NCBI GenBank assembly: GCA_024224295.1
Contig: JAAENN010000275.1
Coordinates: 1 to 64,000, forward strand
Source: Shimia sp.
GTDB lineage: Bacteria > Pseudomonadota > Alphaproteobacteria > Rhodobacterales > Rhodobacteraceae
Direction of reading: 5' to 3'
DNA length: 64,000 nucleotides
Each line of letters starts with the position of its first letter. The stretch's first letter is position 1. Below are positions 53,032 to 61,594 of this stretch, in pieces. The position numbers and the translations under genes were made by a program. Under the pieces are notes generated by a model, which worked only from the letters and a program-made list of their open reading frames with translations, ran no database searches and was not told the origin of the DNA.

Positions 53032-53388
53032 ATGATCAAGCATCGCGGGTTCCCTGGACGTCTTCCGGGTACGGATTTCCAATTTACCATTCGTCGCGCC
53101 AACCCCAAAGGGGTTACGCCGATCACCCGTCGGGAGCGGTTTAAAGACCGTCGTCCGCCGGATCGTCGCGCGGATGCGGCCTTTATGCAGGCGCTGTGGG
53201 AGCATTTTGGCGACCAGCCGTTTGAACGGGGCAATCTGGATGCGGGCCGTTTGAGCTGGCTGTTTGAGCGCGAAGTGGTCGCAGTTGAAGAAGATTTCGA
53301 TCCCGAGGATTACGAAGCGCTGCTGCAGATCGACGAGGCGGTTGCGCGGAGTTCCTTCCCAGACGCATTTGAGGATGATTGGGCGTAA
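53032..53388 (+). CDS. Conserved hypothetical protein, 118 aa, in the pcc locus
   Basis: Not recognised as a named family. Soluble, begins MIKHRGFPGRLPGTDFQFTIRRANPKGVTPITRRERF and ends in an acidic tail (DPEDYEALLQIDEAVARSSFPDAFEDDWA). I recall close look-alikes next to pccB/pccA in related genomes, so gene order is probably conserved. A Shine-Dalgarno-like GGAGGG lies upstream of the ATG. A link to carboxylase assembly is possible but unproven. Confidence 0.68.
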   Translation: MIKHRGFPGRLPGTDFQFTIRRANPKGVTPITRRERFKDRRPPDRRADAAFMQALWEHFGDQPFERGNLDAGRLSWLFEREVVAVEEDFDPEDYEALLQIDEAVARSSFPDAFEDDWA

Positions 53389-53410
53389 TGTTGCCGATGT
53401 CACGACATAA

Positions 53411-53428
53411 TGGGCAAGCCGTTGCCCA
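53411..53428. other. Perfect hairpin after the 118-aa gene
   Basis: TGGGCAA (53411-53417) and TTGCCCA (53422-53428) flank a GCCG tetraloop, 23 nt after the stop. No T tract follows on either strand. It could end the mRNA with Rho help or be a local structure. Part of a 313-nt gap that also holds the small-RNA candidate. Confidence 0.45.
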
Positions 53429-53489
53429 AGGCGGTGCAGAGGCGAAATCCCCCCTGTTTTCCGTGACTTGTCGTGGCATGATCACTGTC

Positions 53490-53592
53490 ATGGAGCGGGG
53501 CGTTGTCGCGCATCGCTCCTGTAACAGTGTATTCCGTTACCCTTCCCCTTCCGGGTGGTCCTGTGTTGTCCCTTCAGGATCACCCGTTTTTT
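53490..53592 (+). ncRNA. Candidate small RNA with Rho-independent terminator
   Basis: The segment has the layout of a bacterial trans-acting sRNA. Hairpin 1: GGAGCG (53492-53497) with CGCTCC (53514-53519) and an inner GCG-TTGT-CGC stem. Hairpin 2: GTAAC (53521-53525) with GTTAC (53536-53540). Then a single-stranded pyrimidine stretch CCTTCCCCTTC (53541-53551). Then terminator stem CGGGTGGTCCTG (53552-53563) with CAGGATCACCCG (53575-53586) and TTTTTT. The pyrimidine linker could base-pair with Shine-Dalgarno sequences. I see only weak promoter matches upstream, so the 5' end near 53490 is a guess; it could also be the 3' part of a longer transcript. Confidence 0.6.
53552..53592 (+). terminator. 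Strong 12-bp terminator in the pccB-pccA gap
   Basis: CGGGTGGTCCTG pairs with CAGGATCACCCG (one G-T), 11-nt loop, then six T. It lies about 160 nt after the 118-aa gene stop and about 110 nt before the next ATG. It ends either the candidate sRNA or read-through from the upstream genes. Confidence 0.9.
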
Positions 53593-53701
53593 CCATGGCG
53601 CTTGCGTCACAGGATGAAACGGGTGACATTGCGGGCACTAAAGCTGAACGAGCGGGCACAAGACCCGTGAAAATACCCATTCGGGAACGAGGAACAGGCA
53701 C

Positions 53702-53902
53702 ATGCGTTTCACAGCAGCATTCTCTATTTTTGCACTCATCGGGCTTTCGGCCTGTGGTGACACTTTTGGTGAGCAGGCGCTCATCGGGGCGGGCGCAGGC
53801 ACCGTGGCAGCGGCAGCGGTTGGCGGCCACCTGGCGGCCGGTGCGGTCGTGGGCGGCGCGGCCAACGTTGTTTATTGCAAAGAATTCTCCCAGCGTTGCT
53901 GA
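53702..53902 (+). CDS. Small glycine-rich lipoprotein, 66 aa
   Basis: Starts MRFTAAFSIFALIGLSACG with a lipobox LSAC (cysteine 18). The mature 48 residues alternate Gly and Ala (GAGAGTVAAAAVGG..., GAVVGGAANVVYC) like a short glycine-zipper segment, ending KEFSQRC. AGGAA lies a few bases before the ATG. Likely a membrane-associated envelope peptide; role unknown. A terminator hairpin follows at 53967. Confidence 0.75.
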   Translation: MRFTAAFSIFALIGLSACGDTFGEQALIGAGAGTVAAAAVGGHLAAGAVVGGAANVVYCKEFSQRC

Positions 53903-53966
53903 CCGCCTGCGTGGTCATCAATCTGATCTGATGTTGCCGGCCGCGCTGCGGCGGGACTTGAAACCA

Positions 53967-54004
53967 AAGCCATCGACGTGCGCAAGCGCGACGGTGGCTT
54001 TTTT
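53967..54004 (+). terminator. Terminator upstream of pccA
   Basis: AAGCCATCG (53967-53975) pairs with CGGTGGCTT (53992-54000, one G-T) around a loop that itself contains GCGC-AA-GCGC, followed by TTTT. It separates the small lipoprotein gene from pccA, so pccA needs a promoter close by or read-through. Confidence 0.82.
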
Positions 54005-54057
54005 GTTGCCTGTGTCCGCGGGATCTCTCGCGGGCCAAGACCAAGAAGGACGATAAG

Positions 54058-56106
54058 ATGTTCGACAAGATCCTGATTGCCAACCGGGGCGAGATTGCCT
54101 GTCGTGTGATCAAGACAGCCCGTAAGATGGGCATCAAGACGGTGGCGATTTATTCAGACGCCGACAAGCAAGCGCTGCATGTGGAGATGGCGGATGAAGC
54201 CATCCACATCGGCCCGCCGCCCGCAAACCAGTCTTACATCGTCATCGACAAGGTAATGGACGCGATCAAACAATCCGGCGCGCAAGCAGTGCATCCGGGC
54301 TACGGTTTCTTGTCCGAAAACGCGAAATTTGCCGAGGCTTTGGACGCGGCTGGAGTGGCCTTTGTCGGTCCGCCGGTCGGAGCAATCGAAAAGATGGGGG
54401 ATAAGATCACCTCCAAGAAGATCGCGCAGGACGCCAATGTGTCCACCGTGCCGGGCTACATGGGCCTGATCGAAGATGCAGATGAAGCGGTCAAAATCTC
54501 CAACGAGATTGGCTATCCGGTGATGATCAAAGCCTCCGCCGGTGGCGGCGGGAAAGGCATGCGGATTGCCTGGAACGATCAGGAAGCGCGCGAAGGCTTT
54601 CAGTCGTCCAAGAACGAAGCTGCGAACAGCTTTGGGGATGACCGGATCTTCATTGAGAAGTTTGTGACCCAGCCACGTCACATCGAAATTCAGGTGCTAT
54701 GCGATGCGCATGGCAACGGTATCTACCTGAACGAGCGGGAATGCTCGATCCAGCGCCGGAACCAGAAAGTGGTGGAGGAAGCGCCAAGCCCGTTCCTGGA
54801 TGAAGCCACCCGCAAGGCGATGGGAGAGCAGTCTGTCGCGCTGGCCAAAGCCGTGGGCTATGCCTCCGCCGGTACGGTGGAATTCATCGTCGATGGCGAC
54901 AAGAATTTCTACTTCCTTGAGATGAACACCCGTTTGCAGGTGGAACACCCTGTGACCGAGCTGATCACTGGTGTGGACCTGGTGGAGCAGATGATCCGCG
55001 TTGCCAATGGCGAGCCGCTGTCGATCACGCAGGACGATGTGACCATTAACGGGTGGGCGATTGAAAACCGTGTGTATGCCGAAGACCCCTATCGTAACTT
55101 CCTGCCGTCGATTGGCCGTCTGACGCGCTACCGTCCGCCAGCCGAGATTGCGGCCGGTCCGATGTTGGACAACGGTAAATGGGCGGATGATGCTAAAGAG
55201 GGCAAAGGCTTTGCCGTGCGAAATGACACCGGCGTCTATGAAGGCGGCGAGATCAGCATGTACTACGACCCGATGATTGCGAAGCTTTGTACCTGGGCGC
55301 CGACCCGAGAAGAGGCGATTGAGGCGATGCGCAATGCGCTGGACGGGTTTGAGCTAGAGGGCATTGGCCATAACCTGCCGTTTGTAAGTGCGGTGATGGA
55401 TCATCCGAAGTTTATTTCGGGAGAAATGACCACGGCATTTATCGAGGAAGAGTACCCTGAGGGCTTTGACGGTGTGGAGCTGCCGGAAGACCAGCTTAAG
55501 CGCGTGGCGGCGGCTGCGGCGGCCATGTACCGCGTTGCGGAAATCCGTCGCACCCGCGTGTCGGGTCGCATGGACAACCACGAGCGTCGCGTTGGCAAGA
55601 AATGGGTTGTGACGCTTCAGGGGCAAGAGTTCGCGGTGAAGGTCAAAGCAGACAAGAAGGGTTCTACCATCAAGTTTGAGGATGGCAGCAAGCTGCGCGT
55701 GTCCTCCGATTGGACGCCAGGCGATCAGTTGGCGACCCTGAAAGCAGGTGGCGAGAAGCTGGTGTTGAAGGTTGGCAAATTGCCAGGCGGTTTCCGCCTA
55801 CGCACCCGTGGCGCCGATCTGGTGGTGCATGTGCGCAGCCCGCGTCAGGCGGAGCTGGCCAAGCTGATGCCTGAGAAGGTCGCGCCGGATACCTCCAAGA
55901 TGCTGCTCTGCCCAATGCCGGGCCTGATCGTGAAGGTCGATGTGGAAGTGGGCGACGAAGTGCAGGAAGGTCAGGCACTGTGCACTGTGGAAGCCATGAA
56001 GATGGAGAACATCCTGCGGGCGGAGAAAACCACTGTGGTCACAAAGATCAACGCGGCGGCAGGCGATAGCCTCGCGGTGGACGATGTGATCATGGAATTT
56101 GAATAA
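54058..56106 (+). CDS. pccA: Propionyl-CoA carboxylase, alpha (biotin carboxylase/BCCP) subunit
   Basis: ATP-dependent carboxylation of biotin for propionyl-CoA carboxylase, 682 residues. Biotin carboxylase: ILIANRGEIACRVIKTARKMG at the start, HPGYGFLSEN, ATP-grasp loop KASAGGGGKGMRI, ERDCSIQRR-type motif (here ERECSIQRRNQKVVEEAPS) and EMNTRLQVEHPVTE. A BT linker domain follows (about 500-590), then the biotinyl domain with biotin lysine 648 in EAMKMEN. Length is typical of PccA (about 665-690). Partner of PccB. Confidence 0.97.
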   Translation: MFDKILIANRGEIACRVIKTARKMGIKTVAIYSDADKQALHVEMADEAIHIGPPPANQSYIVIDKVMDAIKQSGAQAVHPGYGFLSENAKFAEALDAAGVAFVGPPVGAIEKMGDKITSKKIAQDANVSTVPGYMGLIEDADEAVKISNEIGYPVMIKASAGGGGKGMRIAWNDQEAREGFQSSKNEAANSFGDDRIFIEKFVTQPRHIEIQVLCDAHGNGIYLNERECSIQRRNQKVVEEAPSPFLDEATRKAMGEQSVALAKAVGYASAGTVEFIVDGDKNFYFLEMNTRLQVEHPVTELITGVDLVEQMIRVANGEPLSITQDDVTINGWAIENRVYAEDPYRNFLPSIGRLTRYRPPAEIAAGPMLDNGKWADDAKEGKGFAVRNDTGVYEGGEISMYYDPMIAKLCTWAPTREEAIEAMRNALDGFELEGIGHNLPFVSAVMDHPKFISGEMTTAFIEEEYPEGFDGVELPEDQLKRVAAAAAAMYRVAEIRRTRVSGRMDNHERRVGKKWVVTLQGQEFAVKVKADKKGSTIKFEDGSKLRVSSDWTPGDQLATLKAGGEKLVLKVGKLPGGFRLRTRGADLVVHVRSPRQAELAKLMPEKVAPDTSKMLLCPMPGLIVKVDVEVGDEVQEGQALCTVEAMKMENILRAEKTTVVTKINAAAGDSLAVDDVIMEFE

Positions 56107-56122
56107 CGCCTGAGATCTAGTG

Positions 56123-56167
56123 GCCCGGCCGTAGGCCGGGCAGCCCCAACCCGCGGCCGAAGGCCGC
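56123..56167. repeat. Two tandem GGCC-type hairpins after pccA
   Basis: GCCCGGCC-GTA-GGCCGGGC (56123-56141) and GCGGCC-GAA-GGCCGC (56153-56167) are perfect stems with three-base loops, 11 nt apart. Both share the core GGCCGNAGGCC. No T tract follows, so they look like a REP-type intergenic repeat or a mRNA-stabilising pair rather than a simple terminator. Confidence 0.65.
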
Positions 56168-56181
56168 CCTTAACGGTATAC

Positions 56182-57099
56182 ATGATGCCTGATAGCAAGC
56201 TCGCCATTTCCCGAACTACAAACATCGGCCCGTTTGAGGTGGGCCGGTTGGCCTATGGCTGTTGGCGGTTTTCTGGCAGCACCGTTACCGATGCAACAGC
56301 GAAGATCGAGGCTGCATTGGAGATTGGTGCCAATTTGGTAGATACGGCGGCGATCTATGGATTTGGTGCAGAGGGTTTTGGGGCAGCAGAGGCTGTTTTG
56401 GGTGAGGTTTACGTCGCCCAAAAGGGGCTGCGGAAGAAGACTGTTTTGGTCACCAAAGGCGGGATCCACCCACCGGTGCCGTATGATAGCCGCGCCTCCA
56501 ACCTGATTGAGAGCTGTGAGGCTTCGCTCGCGCGGCTCAAGACCGAAGCAATCGACGTGTTTCTGGTCCATCGCCCGGACCTATTGGCCTCTTACGACGA
56601 GGTGGCAGACGCGCTGACGCAGTTGCGGGCAGCGGGCAAAATCCGTGAGGCGGGGGTGAGCAACTTTAACCACACGCAAATCCGGGCGTTGCAGAGCAAG
56701 TTGGATTTTGCGCTGGTGGCCAATCAGCCGGAGTTCTCGCCGTTGGCCATCGCGCCTTTGGAAGATGGCACGTTGGACATTGCCCAGGAGTTGAATCTGG
56801 CAATTATGGCGTGGTCACCGCTGGGTGGCGGTCGTTTGACGGCTGTGCATCAGCCGGAAGCGGGCACGCAGGAAGCGCGGGTGTTATCGGTTCTTGATGG
56901 CATTGCCACACGCGAAGGCGTCGGCGTGGACCATGTGGCGCTGGCCTGGGTGTTGGCACATCCGACGGTGAGCTTGGCGCTTATTGGCACGCAGAATGTG
57001 GCGCGGATTACAGACAGCGCAAAGGCCTATGACGTCAAACTGAGCCGGCAAGACTGGTATGATGTGCTGGTGGCCGCGCGCGGAGTGCCGATGCCGTGA
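56182..57099 (+). CDS. Aldo/keto reductase
   Basis: NAD(P)H-dependent oxidoreductase of the AKR superfamily, 305 residues. The tetrad is visible: Asp/Tyr in ANLVDTAAIYGFG, Lys in TVLVTKGGIH, His in DVFLVHRPD. The cofactor end has LALIGTQNVARITDSAKA. It resembles the YdhF/oxidoreductase subgroup. Start may be either of two adjacent ATGs (56182 or 56185). It is separated from pccA by the hairpin pair. Substrate unknown. Confidence 0.9.
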   Translation: MMPDSKLAISRTTNIGPFEVGRLAYGCWRFSGSTVTDATAKIEAALEIGANLVDTAAIYGFGAEGFGAAEAVLGEVYVAQKGLRKKTVLVTKGGIHPPVPYDSRASNLIESCEASLARLKTEAIDVFLVHRPDLLASYDEVADALTQLRAAGKIREAGVSNFNHTQIRALQSKLDFALVANQPEFSPLAIAPLEDGTLDIAQELNLAIMAWSPLGGGRLTAVHQPEAGTQEARVLSVLDGIATREGVGVDHVALAWVLAHPTVSLALIGTQNVARITDSAKAYDVKLSRQDWYDVLVAARGVPMP

Positions 57100-57136
57100 T
57101 GGTAGGCGGGCGTCATATCCTGGTTGGCACCGTCGC

Positions 57137-57622
57137 CTATGGTTGGCGACGGTCGCGGATTTCTTGTTGGCGCAGTGGGTGTTTGTCGATGGAGGCAGAG
57201 AGCTCTCGTACTGTCCAGGGGGCAGGTTTGCGCAGGTACACAACGCCGTCTTTTTCCACCAAAGCCAGCATAAAGCCCCGCGGGCGTAGCTGTTTGCGCA
57301 GGGCAGATTTGGCCGCTGGATCCGTGTCGGTCAGCACCACTACATCGCGTTCGATCAACGCGTCCGGAAAGGCCTCGATCAGCTCCAGTTGCTGTAGAAA
57401 GCGCGGGTCACGTTCGGTGTCTGCAAACACCACAAGCACCCGGTTTTTCCAGAGGTACTCGCTGAGGTCAGTGTTTAAACCAGATTGTATTAATTCCGGT
57501 GTATTTTCTGCCACGGTTTCCACGGTGGCGGTGGCATCATTTTCAGCCGGTTCTGCTGTCTGTGCGAAGGCGCTGGTCGCGGCCAGAAAGCCAGTCAGAA
57601 CAAGGGTTAAGCGGTGGGTCAT
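57137..57622 (-). CDS. DUF4174-family exported protein
   Basis: 161 residues from ATG 57622 (MTHRLTLVLTGFLAATSAFAQ), chosen because AGGAG lies seven bases upstream and a signal peptide then sits at the very start. The mature domain carries LSEYLWKNRVLVVFADTERDPRFLQQLELI and GFMLALVEKDGVVYLRKP, the DUF4174 pattern, thioredoxin-like in shape but without CxxC. Probably periplasmic; function not established. Convergent with the aldo/keto reductase gene. Confidence 0.82.
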   Translation of the reverse strand: MTHRLTLVLTGFLAATSAFAQTAEPAENDATATVETVAENTPELIQSGLNTDLSEYLWKNRVLVVFADTERDPRFLQQLELIEAFPDALIERDVVVLTDTDPAAKSALRKQLRPRGFMLALVEKDGVVYLRKPAPWTVRELSASIDKHPLRQQEIRDRRQP

Positions 57623-57799
57623 CGTGTCTCCTGTTGAGACCAATATAGGGGGTGTTGTCCCCAATACGAACCCCTTTGGTAAAGTCGGTCAAATTTTAAC
57701 GTCGGTTAACAGCATTTGCACGGGTGATGCGGCATGATGGCGGCCTCTGTATATCCGGCCAGCCTTGAGGGTGTGGCCCTCAAAAAGGTGCGCAAAGCC

Positions 57800-58693
57800 A
57801 TGGACGTCATCCTACATGCCGGGGCCCATCTGAGTGGGGTATCCACGCTCGCCAGCTATCTCAACCGCAACCGCCGATCTATGGACGCCCATGGTCTGAA
57901 AGTTTGGACACCGGAGGTCACCCGCAAAGGTCTGTTTGACGGGCTGACGTTAAAGTCCGGACTGGACGGCGTGGCGCCTCGGCGCGCGCGTGGGGCCGGG
58001 CGGGTGCAGCTGCGCTGTGCCATGTTGGAGCGGCAAAGGGTCCAAGAGCTTTTGGTGCTGGAACCCAATATGCTGGGATCGATGGAGAACAACATTGCCA
58101 GCGAACGGCTCTACCCGGCGGCGGGAGAGCGGGTGGCCCGCATGGTGCATGCCTTTGGCGGGCGTGTGAAGCGGGTGGTGCTTGGTATGCGCGCGTTGGA
58201 AGATTACTGGGGCGGGGCGATGGCGCATGCGCTTCAGATGGGCGCGGATGTGCCCAGCGAGGCGACAATGGATCGCCTGGTCACCCAGCCGCGCAGCTGG
58301 CGCAAAGTGGTCCAAGATGTGGCCTGTGCGGCGCCGGAGGCGGAGATATTGGCGCTGCCCTATGAGCGGCTTGGCGAGCAGCCTGCACGGGTGGTGGAAT
58401 ATGCGGTCAGCGGGCGGTTTGGCGCGCCAACAAATTTCCGCGTCAGTGGCCTGTCGCATGTGCCGGAGCTCCCCGAGCTGCGCGAGGTGCTGGCGGATCG
58501 CGGATTGGACCCCATGCGCTTGCCCGAAGGCACGGAACGCTGGCATCCGTTCAGCGCGTTCCAAGTAGATATTTTACGCGAGATTTACGTTGAGGATCTT
58601 GCCTGGCTGCGCGCCGGGGCGGACGGTTTGGCGTTTCTCATAGAAGAAAACGGGACCAGTACGGCAAGACACGCCGGGCGCTTTGGCCCCTAA
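57800..58693 (+). CDS. Sulfotransferase-like protein, degenerate P-loop
   Basis: 297 residues from ATG 57800 (MDVILHAGAHLSGVSTLASYLNRNRRSM); a longer frame from 57734 adds 22 residues and has no better ribosome site. The start has the shape of the family's PAPS-binding loop (usually LHxGxHKTGTTSLQ), but the key Lys-Thr-Gly-Thr-Thr run is replaced by LSGVST, so PAPS binding may be lost. The rest is arginine-rich with RVVLGMRALEDYWGGAMA, akin to the 3'-phosphate loop. It is 24 nt upstream of scpA and probably co-transcribed with it. Low certainty about function. Confidence 0.6.
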   Translation: MDVILHAGAHLSGVSTLASYLNRNRRSMDAHGLKVWTPEVTRKGLFDGLTLKSGLDGVAPRRARGAGRVQLRCAMLERQRVQELLVLEPNMLGSMENNIASERLYPAAGERVARMVHAFGGRVKRVVLGMRALEDYWGGAMAHALQMGADVPSEATMDRLVTQPRSWRKVVQDVACAAPEAEILALPYERLGEQPARVVEYAVSGRFGAPTNFRVSGLSHVPELPELREVLADRGLDPMRLPEGTERWHPFSAFQVDILREIYVEDLAWLRAGADGLAFLIEENGTSTARHAGRFGP

Positions 58694-58717
58694 AGAACAC
58701 AGACGAGGATGACACCA

Positions 58718-60844
58718 ATGACGGACACCAAGAAATGGGCCGAACTGGCAGAGAAAGAGCTGCGCGGGAAGCCGCTTGAGGACCTGACGTGGAACACGTT
58801 GGAGAACATTGACGTTAAACCGCTGTATACGGCGGAGGATACCAAAGACCTGCCGCAGATGGGCGAAATGCCTGGCTTTGGCCCGTTCACCCGTGGGGTG
58901 AAGGCGACCATGTATGCGGGCCGTCCCTGGACCATCCGACAATACGCGGGATTTTCGACCGCGGAAGAATCCAATGCGTTTTACCGAAAGAACCTGGCTG
59001 CGGGTCAGCAGGGGGTGTCGGTGGCGTTCGATCTGGCAACGCACCGGGGGTATGACAGTGATCACGAGCGCGTGGTGGGCGACGTAGGCAAGGCCGGTGT
59101 TGCAATTGACTCTGTTGAGGACATGAAAATCCTGTTTGACGGTATCCCGCTGGACAAAGTGTCGGTGTCGATGACCATGAACGGCGCGGTGATCCCAATT
59201 CTGGCGAACTTCATCGTGGCAGGCGAAGAGCAGGGCCATGATAAGAGCCTGCTGGCGGGCACCATTCAGAACGACATTCTGAAAGAGTTCATGGTGCGCA
59301 ACACCTATATCTATCCGCCTGAGCCAAGCATGCGGATTATTTCGGACATCATAGAATTCACGTCGAATGAGATGCCGAAGTTTAACTCGATATCGATTTC
59401 CGGCTACCACATGCAGGAAGCGGGCGCGAACCTTGTGCAGGAGCTGGCTTATACATTGGCGGACGGGCGCGAGTATGTGCGTGCTGCGATGAACGCGGGC
59501 ATGGATGTGGACAAATTTGCCGGGCGTCTAAGCTTCTTCTTTGCGATTGGCATGAACTTCTTCATGGAAGCCGCCAAGCTGCGCGCGGCGCGTAAGCTCT
59601 GGCATCGTATTATGACCGAGTTTGGCGCAGAGTCCGAACGTTCCAAGATGCTGCGCACCCATTGTCAGACCTCTGGTGTGAGCTTGCAGGAGCAGGACCC
59701 GTACAACAACGTGATCCGCACGGCGTATGAGGCGATGTCTGCGGTGTTGGGCGGAACCCAGTCGCTGCATACCAATGCGCTGGATGAGGCGATTGCGCTG
59801 CCGACAGAATTCTCGGCGCGGATTGCCCGGAACACCCAGATCATCCTCCAGGAAGAGACCGGTGTGACCAACGTGGTCGATCCACTGGCGGGATCCTACT
59901 ATGTGGAGAGCCTGACCAATGAGTTGGCCGAAAAAGCCTGGGCCTTGATCGAAGAGGTCGAGGAGATGGGGGGCATGACCAAGGCGGTGGCCTCTGGCAT
60001 GCCGAAGCTGCGGATTGAGGAATCGGCGGCCAAACGACAGGCGATGATTGATCGCGGCGACGAGGTGATTGTCGGTGTGAACAAATACCGTCTCACCGAA
60101 GAAGATCCGATTGATATTCTTGATGTGGACAACGTGGCTGTGCGCGAGAGCCAGATTGCGCGACTGGAGCAGATCCGGGCGGATCGGGACAGTGCAGCCT
60201 GTGACGCTGCCTTGGACAACTTGACCAAAGTGGCAAAAGAGGGCGGCAACCTGTTGGCGGCGGCTGTGGAAGCGGCGCGTGCGCGCGCCTCGGTAGGGGA
60301 AATCAGTATGGCAATGGAGAAAGAATTCGGCCGCCATCGGGCCGAGGTGAAGACATTGGCGGGCGTCTATGGCGCGGCCTATGAGGGCGACGAAGGCTTT
60401 GCGGCGATCCAGAAATCGATAGAGGATTTTGCCGAGGAAGAGGGGCGTCGTCCCCGCTTGTTGGTGGTGAAAATGGGCCAGGACGGGCATGACCGTGGCG
60501 CGAAAGTGATTGCCACTGCCTTTGCCGATATCGGTTTTGACGTTGACGTAGGTCCGCTGTTCCAGACGCCGGAAGAAGCGGCACAGGACGCGGTGGACAA
60601 TGACGTGCACGTGGTGGGGATTTCCTCGCAAGCAGCGGGTCATAAGACATTGGCACCGCAGTTAATCGAGGCGTTAAAAGGCAAGGACGCGGAGGACATC
60701 ATTGTGATCTGTGGAGGGGTCATCCCGCAGCAGGACTATGACTTCCTCAAGAACGCAGGCGTTAAAGCGATCTTTGGGCCGGGCACCAACATTCCAGAAG
60801 CGGCCGAGAACATTCTGGGCCTGATCCGCGAAGCACGCGCATAA
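58718..60844 (+). CDS. scpA: Methylmalonyl-CoA mutase (B12-dependent), ScpA
   Basis: Isomerises (R)-methylmalonyl-CoA to succinyl-CoA, completing propionyl-CoA entry into the TCA cycle. 708 residues from ATG 58718, with GAGG nine bases upstream; ATG 58709 lacks a usable ribosome site. TIM barrel with [39 protein letters not shown] and TALDEA-type [29 protein letters not shown]-terminal B12 domain with [10 protein letters not shown] (D589-x-H591 cobalt-ligand motif). No cobalamin riboswitch is seen upstream. It is the single-chain form. Epimerase is absent from the window. Confidence 0.97.
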   Translation: MTDTKKWAELAEKELRGKPLEDLTWNTLENIDVKPLYTAEDTKDLPQMGEMPGFGPFTRGVKATMYAGRPWTIRQYAGFSTAEESNAFYRKNLAAGQQGVSVAFDLATHRGYDSDHERVVGDVGKAGVAIDSVEDMKILFDGIPLDKVSVSMTMNGAVIPILANFIVAGEEQGHDKSLLAGTIQNDILKEFMVRNTYIYPPEPSMRIISDIIEFTSNEMPKFNSISISGYHMQEAGANLVQELAYTLADGREYVRAAMNAGMDVDKFAGRLSFFFAIGMNFFMEAAKLRAARKLWHRIMTEFGAESERSKMLRTHCQTSGVSLQEQDPYNNVIRTAYEAMSAVLGGTQSLHTNALDEAIALPTEFSARIARNTQIILQEETGVTNVVDPLAGSYYVESLTNELAEKAWALIEEVEEMGGMTKAVASGMPKLRIEESAAKRQAMIDRGDEVIVGVNKYRLTEEDPIDILDVDNVAVRESQIARLEQIRADRDSAACDAALDNLTKVAKEGGNLLAAAVEAARARASVGEISMAMEKEFGRHRAEVKTLAGVYGAAYEGDEGFAAIQKSIEDFAEEEGRRPRLLVVKMGQDGHDRGAKVIATAFADIGFDVDVGPLFQTPEEAAQDAVDNDVHVVGISSQAAGHKTLAPQLIEALKGKDAEDIIVICGGVIPQQDYDFLKNAGVKAIFGPGTNIPEAAENILGLIREARA

Positions 60845-60907
60845 GGAGGCTAGGGGCCGCCGGTCCCTGTCAATGTCAATCGCTTTGACATGTCAGATAC
60901 CAAGTGA

Positions 60908-60932
60908 AGGGGCGCGGCTGCGTCCCTTTTTT
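60908..60932 (+). terminator. Terminator after scpA
   Basis: AGGGGCGC (60908-60915), GGCT loop, GCGTCCCT (60920-60927, one G-T), then TTTTT. Ends the scpA transcript 63 nt after the stop codon. Confidence 0.88.
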
Positions 60933-60985
60933 GTTGTGGCGCCCTGCGCTTTGGGTTTTGGTGGCGACAAATGAGGGAGGGCGTG

Positions 60986-61594
60986 ATGCTGACTTTGGAT
61001 CACTTGGCGGTTGCTGGCGAAACTCTGCAAGAGGCGGTTGCGCATGTAGAAGAGGCGTTGGGCGTCAAGATGGGACCGGGCGGAGAGCACGCGCATTTTG
61101 GCACGCATAATCAACTGATTGGTCTGGCGGACGGGCTGTATTTGGAGGCAATTGCAGCCAACCCTGCTGCGGAGACGTTGCCTTATCCACGTTGGTTCGA
61201 TCTGGACCGTTTGGAAGGCGCACCGCGGTTGGGCAATTGGATTTGCCGCACTGATGACATGGATGCGGAACTGGCGCGCCTGGATGTGAACGCCGGTAAC
61301 GTGGTGCATCTGACGCGGGGGGATTTGCGGTGGCGGATGGCCGTGCCGGACAGCGGGGCGCTGCCGTATGACAACCGGTTTCCTGCGCTCATTCAGTGGG
61401 ATGTGGCGGTGACACCAGCGGAGATATTGACGCCATCTGGCGTGGCGCTGGTTCAGCTTGAGGTGGTGCATCCGGAGGCGGAAGATTTGAGGGCAACCGT
61501 TGGGCTAGGTGATCCAAGAGTGGTTTATAGTGCTGGTGCATCTGCGTTGCGGGCGACCTTTGACACGCCCCATGGGCGCCGGGTGCTATGGTGA
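60986..61594 (+). CDS. VOC/glyoxalase-like domain protein
   Basis: 202 residues from ATG 60986 (MLTLDHLAVAGETLQEAVAHVEEALGV), preceded by GAGGGAGGG. The N-terminal half has the paired beta-alpha-beta units of the vicinal oxygen chelate fold, matching the longer Glyoxalase_3-like group (GEHAHFGTHNQLIGL, YLEAIA). It is too long to be the roughly 135-residue methylmalonyl-CoA epimerase, even though it follows scpA. Function unknown. The next gene overlaps its end by seven bases. Confidence 0.83.
   Translation: MLTLDHLAVAGETLQEAVAHVEEALGVKMGPGGEHAHFGTHNQLIGLADGLYLEAIAANPAAETLPYPRWFDLDRLEGAPRLGNWICRTDDMDAELARLDVNAGNVVHLTRGDLRWRMAVPDSGALPYDNRFPALIQWDVAVTPAEILTPSGVALVQLEVVHPEAEDLRATVGLGDPRVVYSAGASALRATFDTPHGRRVLW

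Noticed and set aside
52601-53035. 144-codon frame starting on the DUF6497-like stop codon
   Set aside because: The ATGA junction is tempting, but it overlaps the well-supported 48-aa lipoprotein in another frame and its C-terminal half looks non-coding.
53379-54056. 225-codon plus-strand frame covering the gap, the 66-aa lipoprotein and the pccA leader
   Set aside because: It runs through two terminators and the small-RNA candidate, and its protein is low-complexity Ser/Arg/Ala. The 66-aa lipoprotein frame is better supported.
58694-58717. Possible cobalamin riboswitch upstream of the B12-dependent mutase
   Set aside because: The gap to the upstream gene is only 24 nt, far too short for a riboswitch, and no B12-box-like sequence is present.
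60986-61594. VOC protein as methylmalonyl-CoA epimerase, given its place after scpA
   Set aside because: It is about 70 residues longer than epimerases, lacks their typical start and is separated from scpA by a strong terminator.
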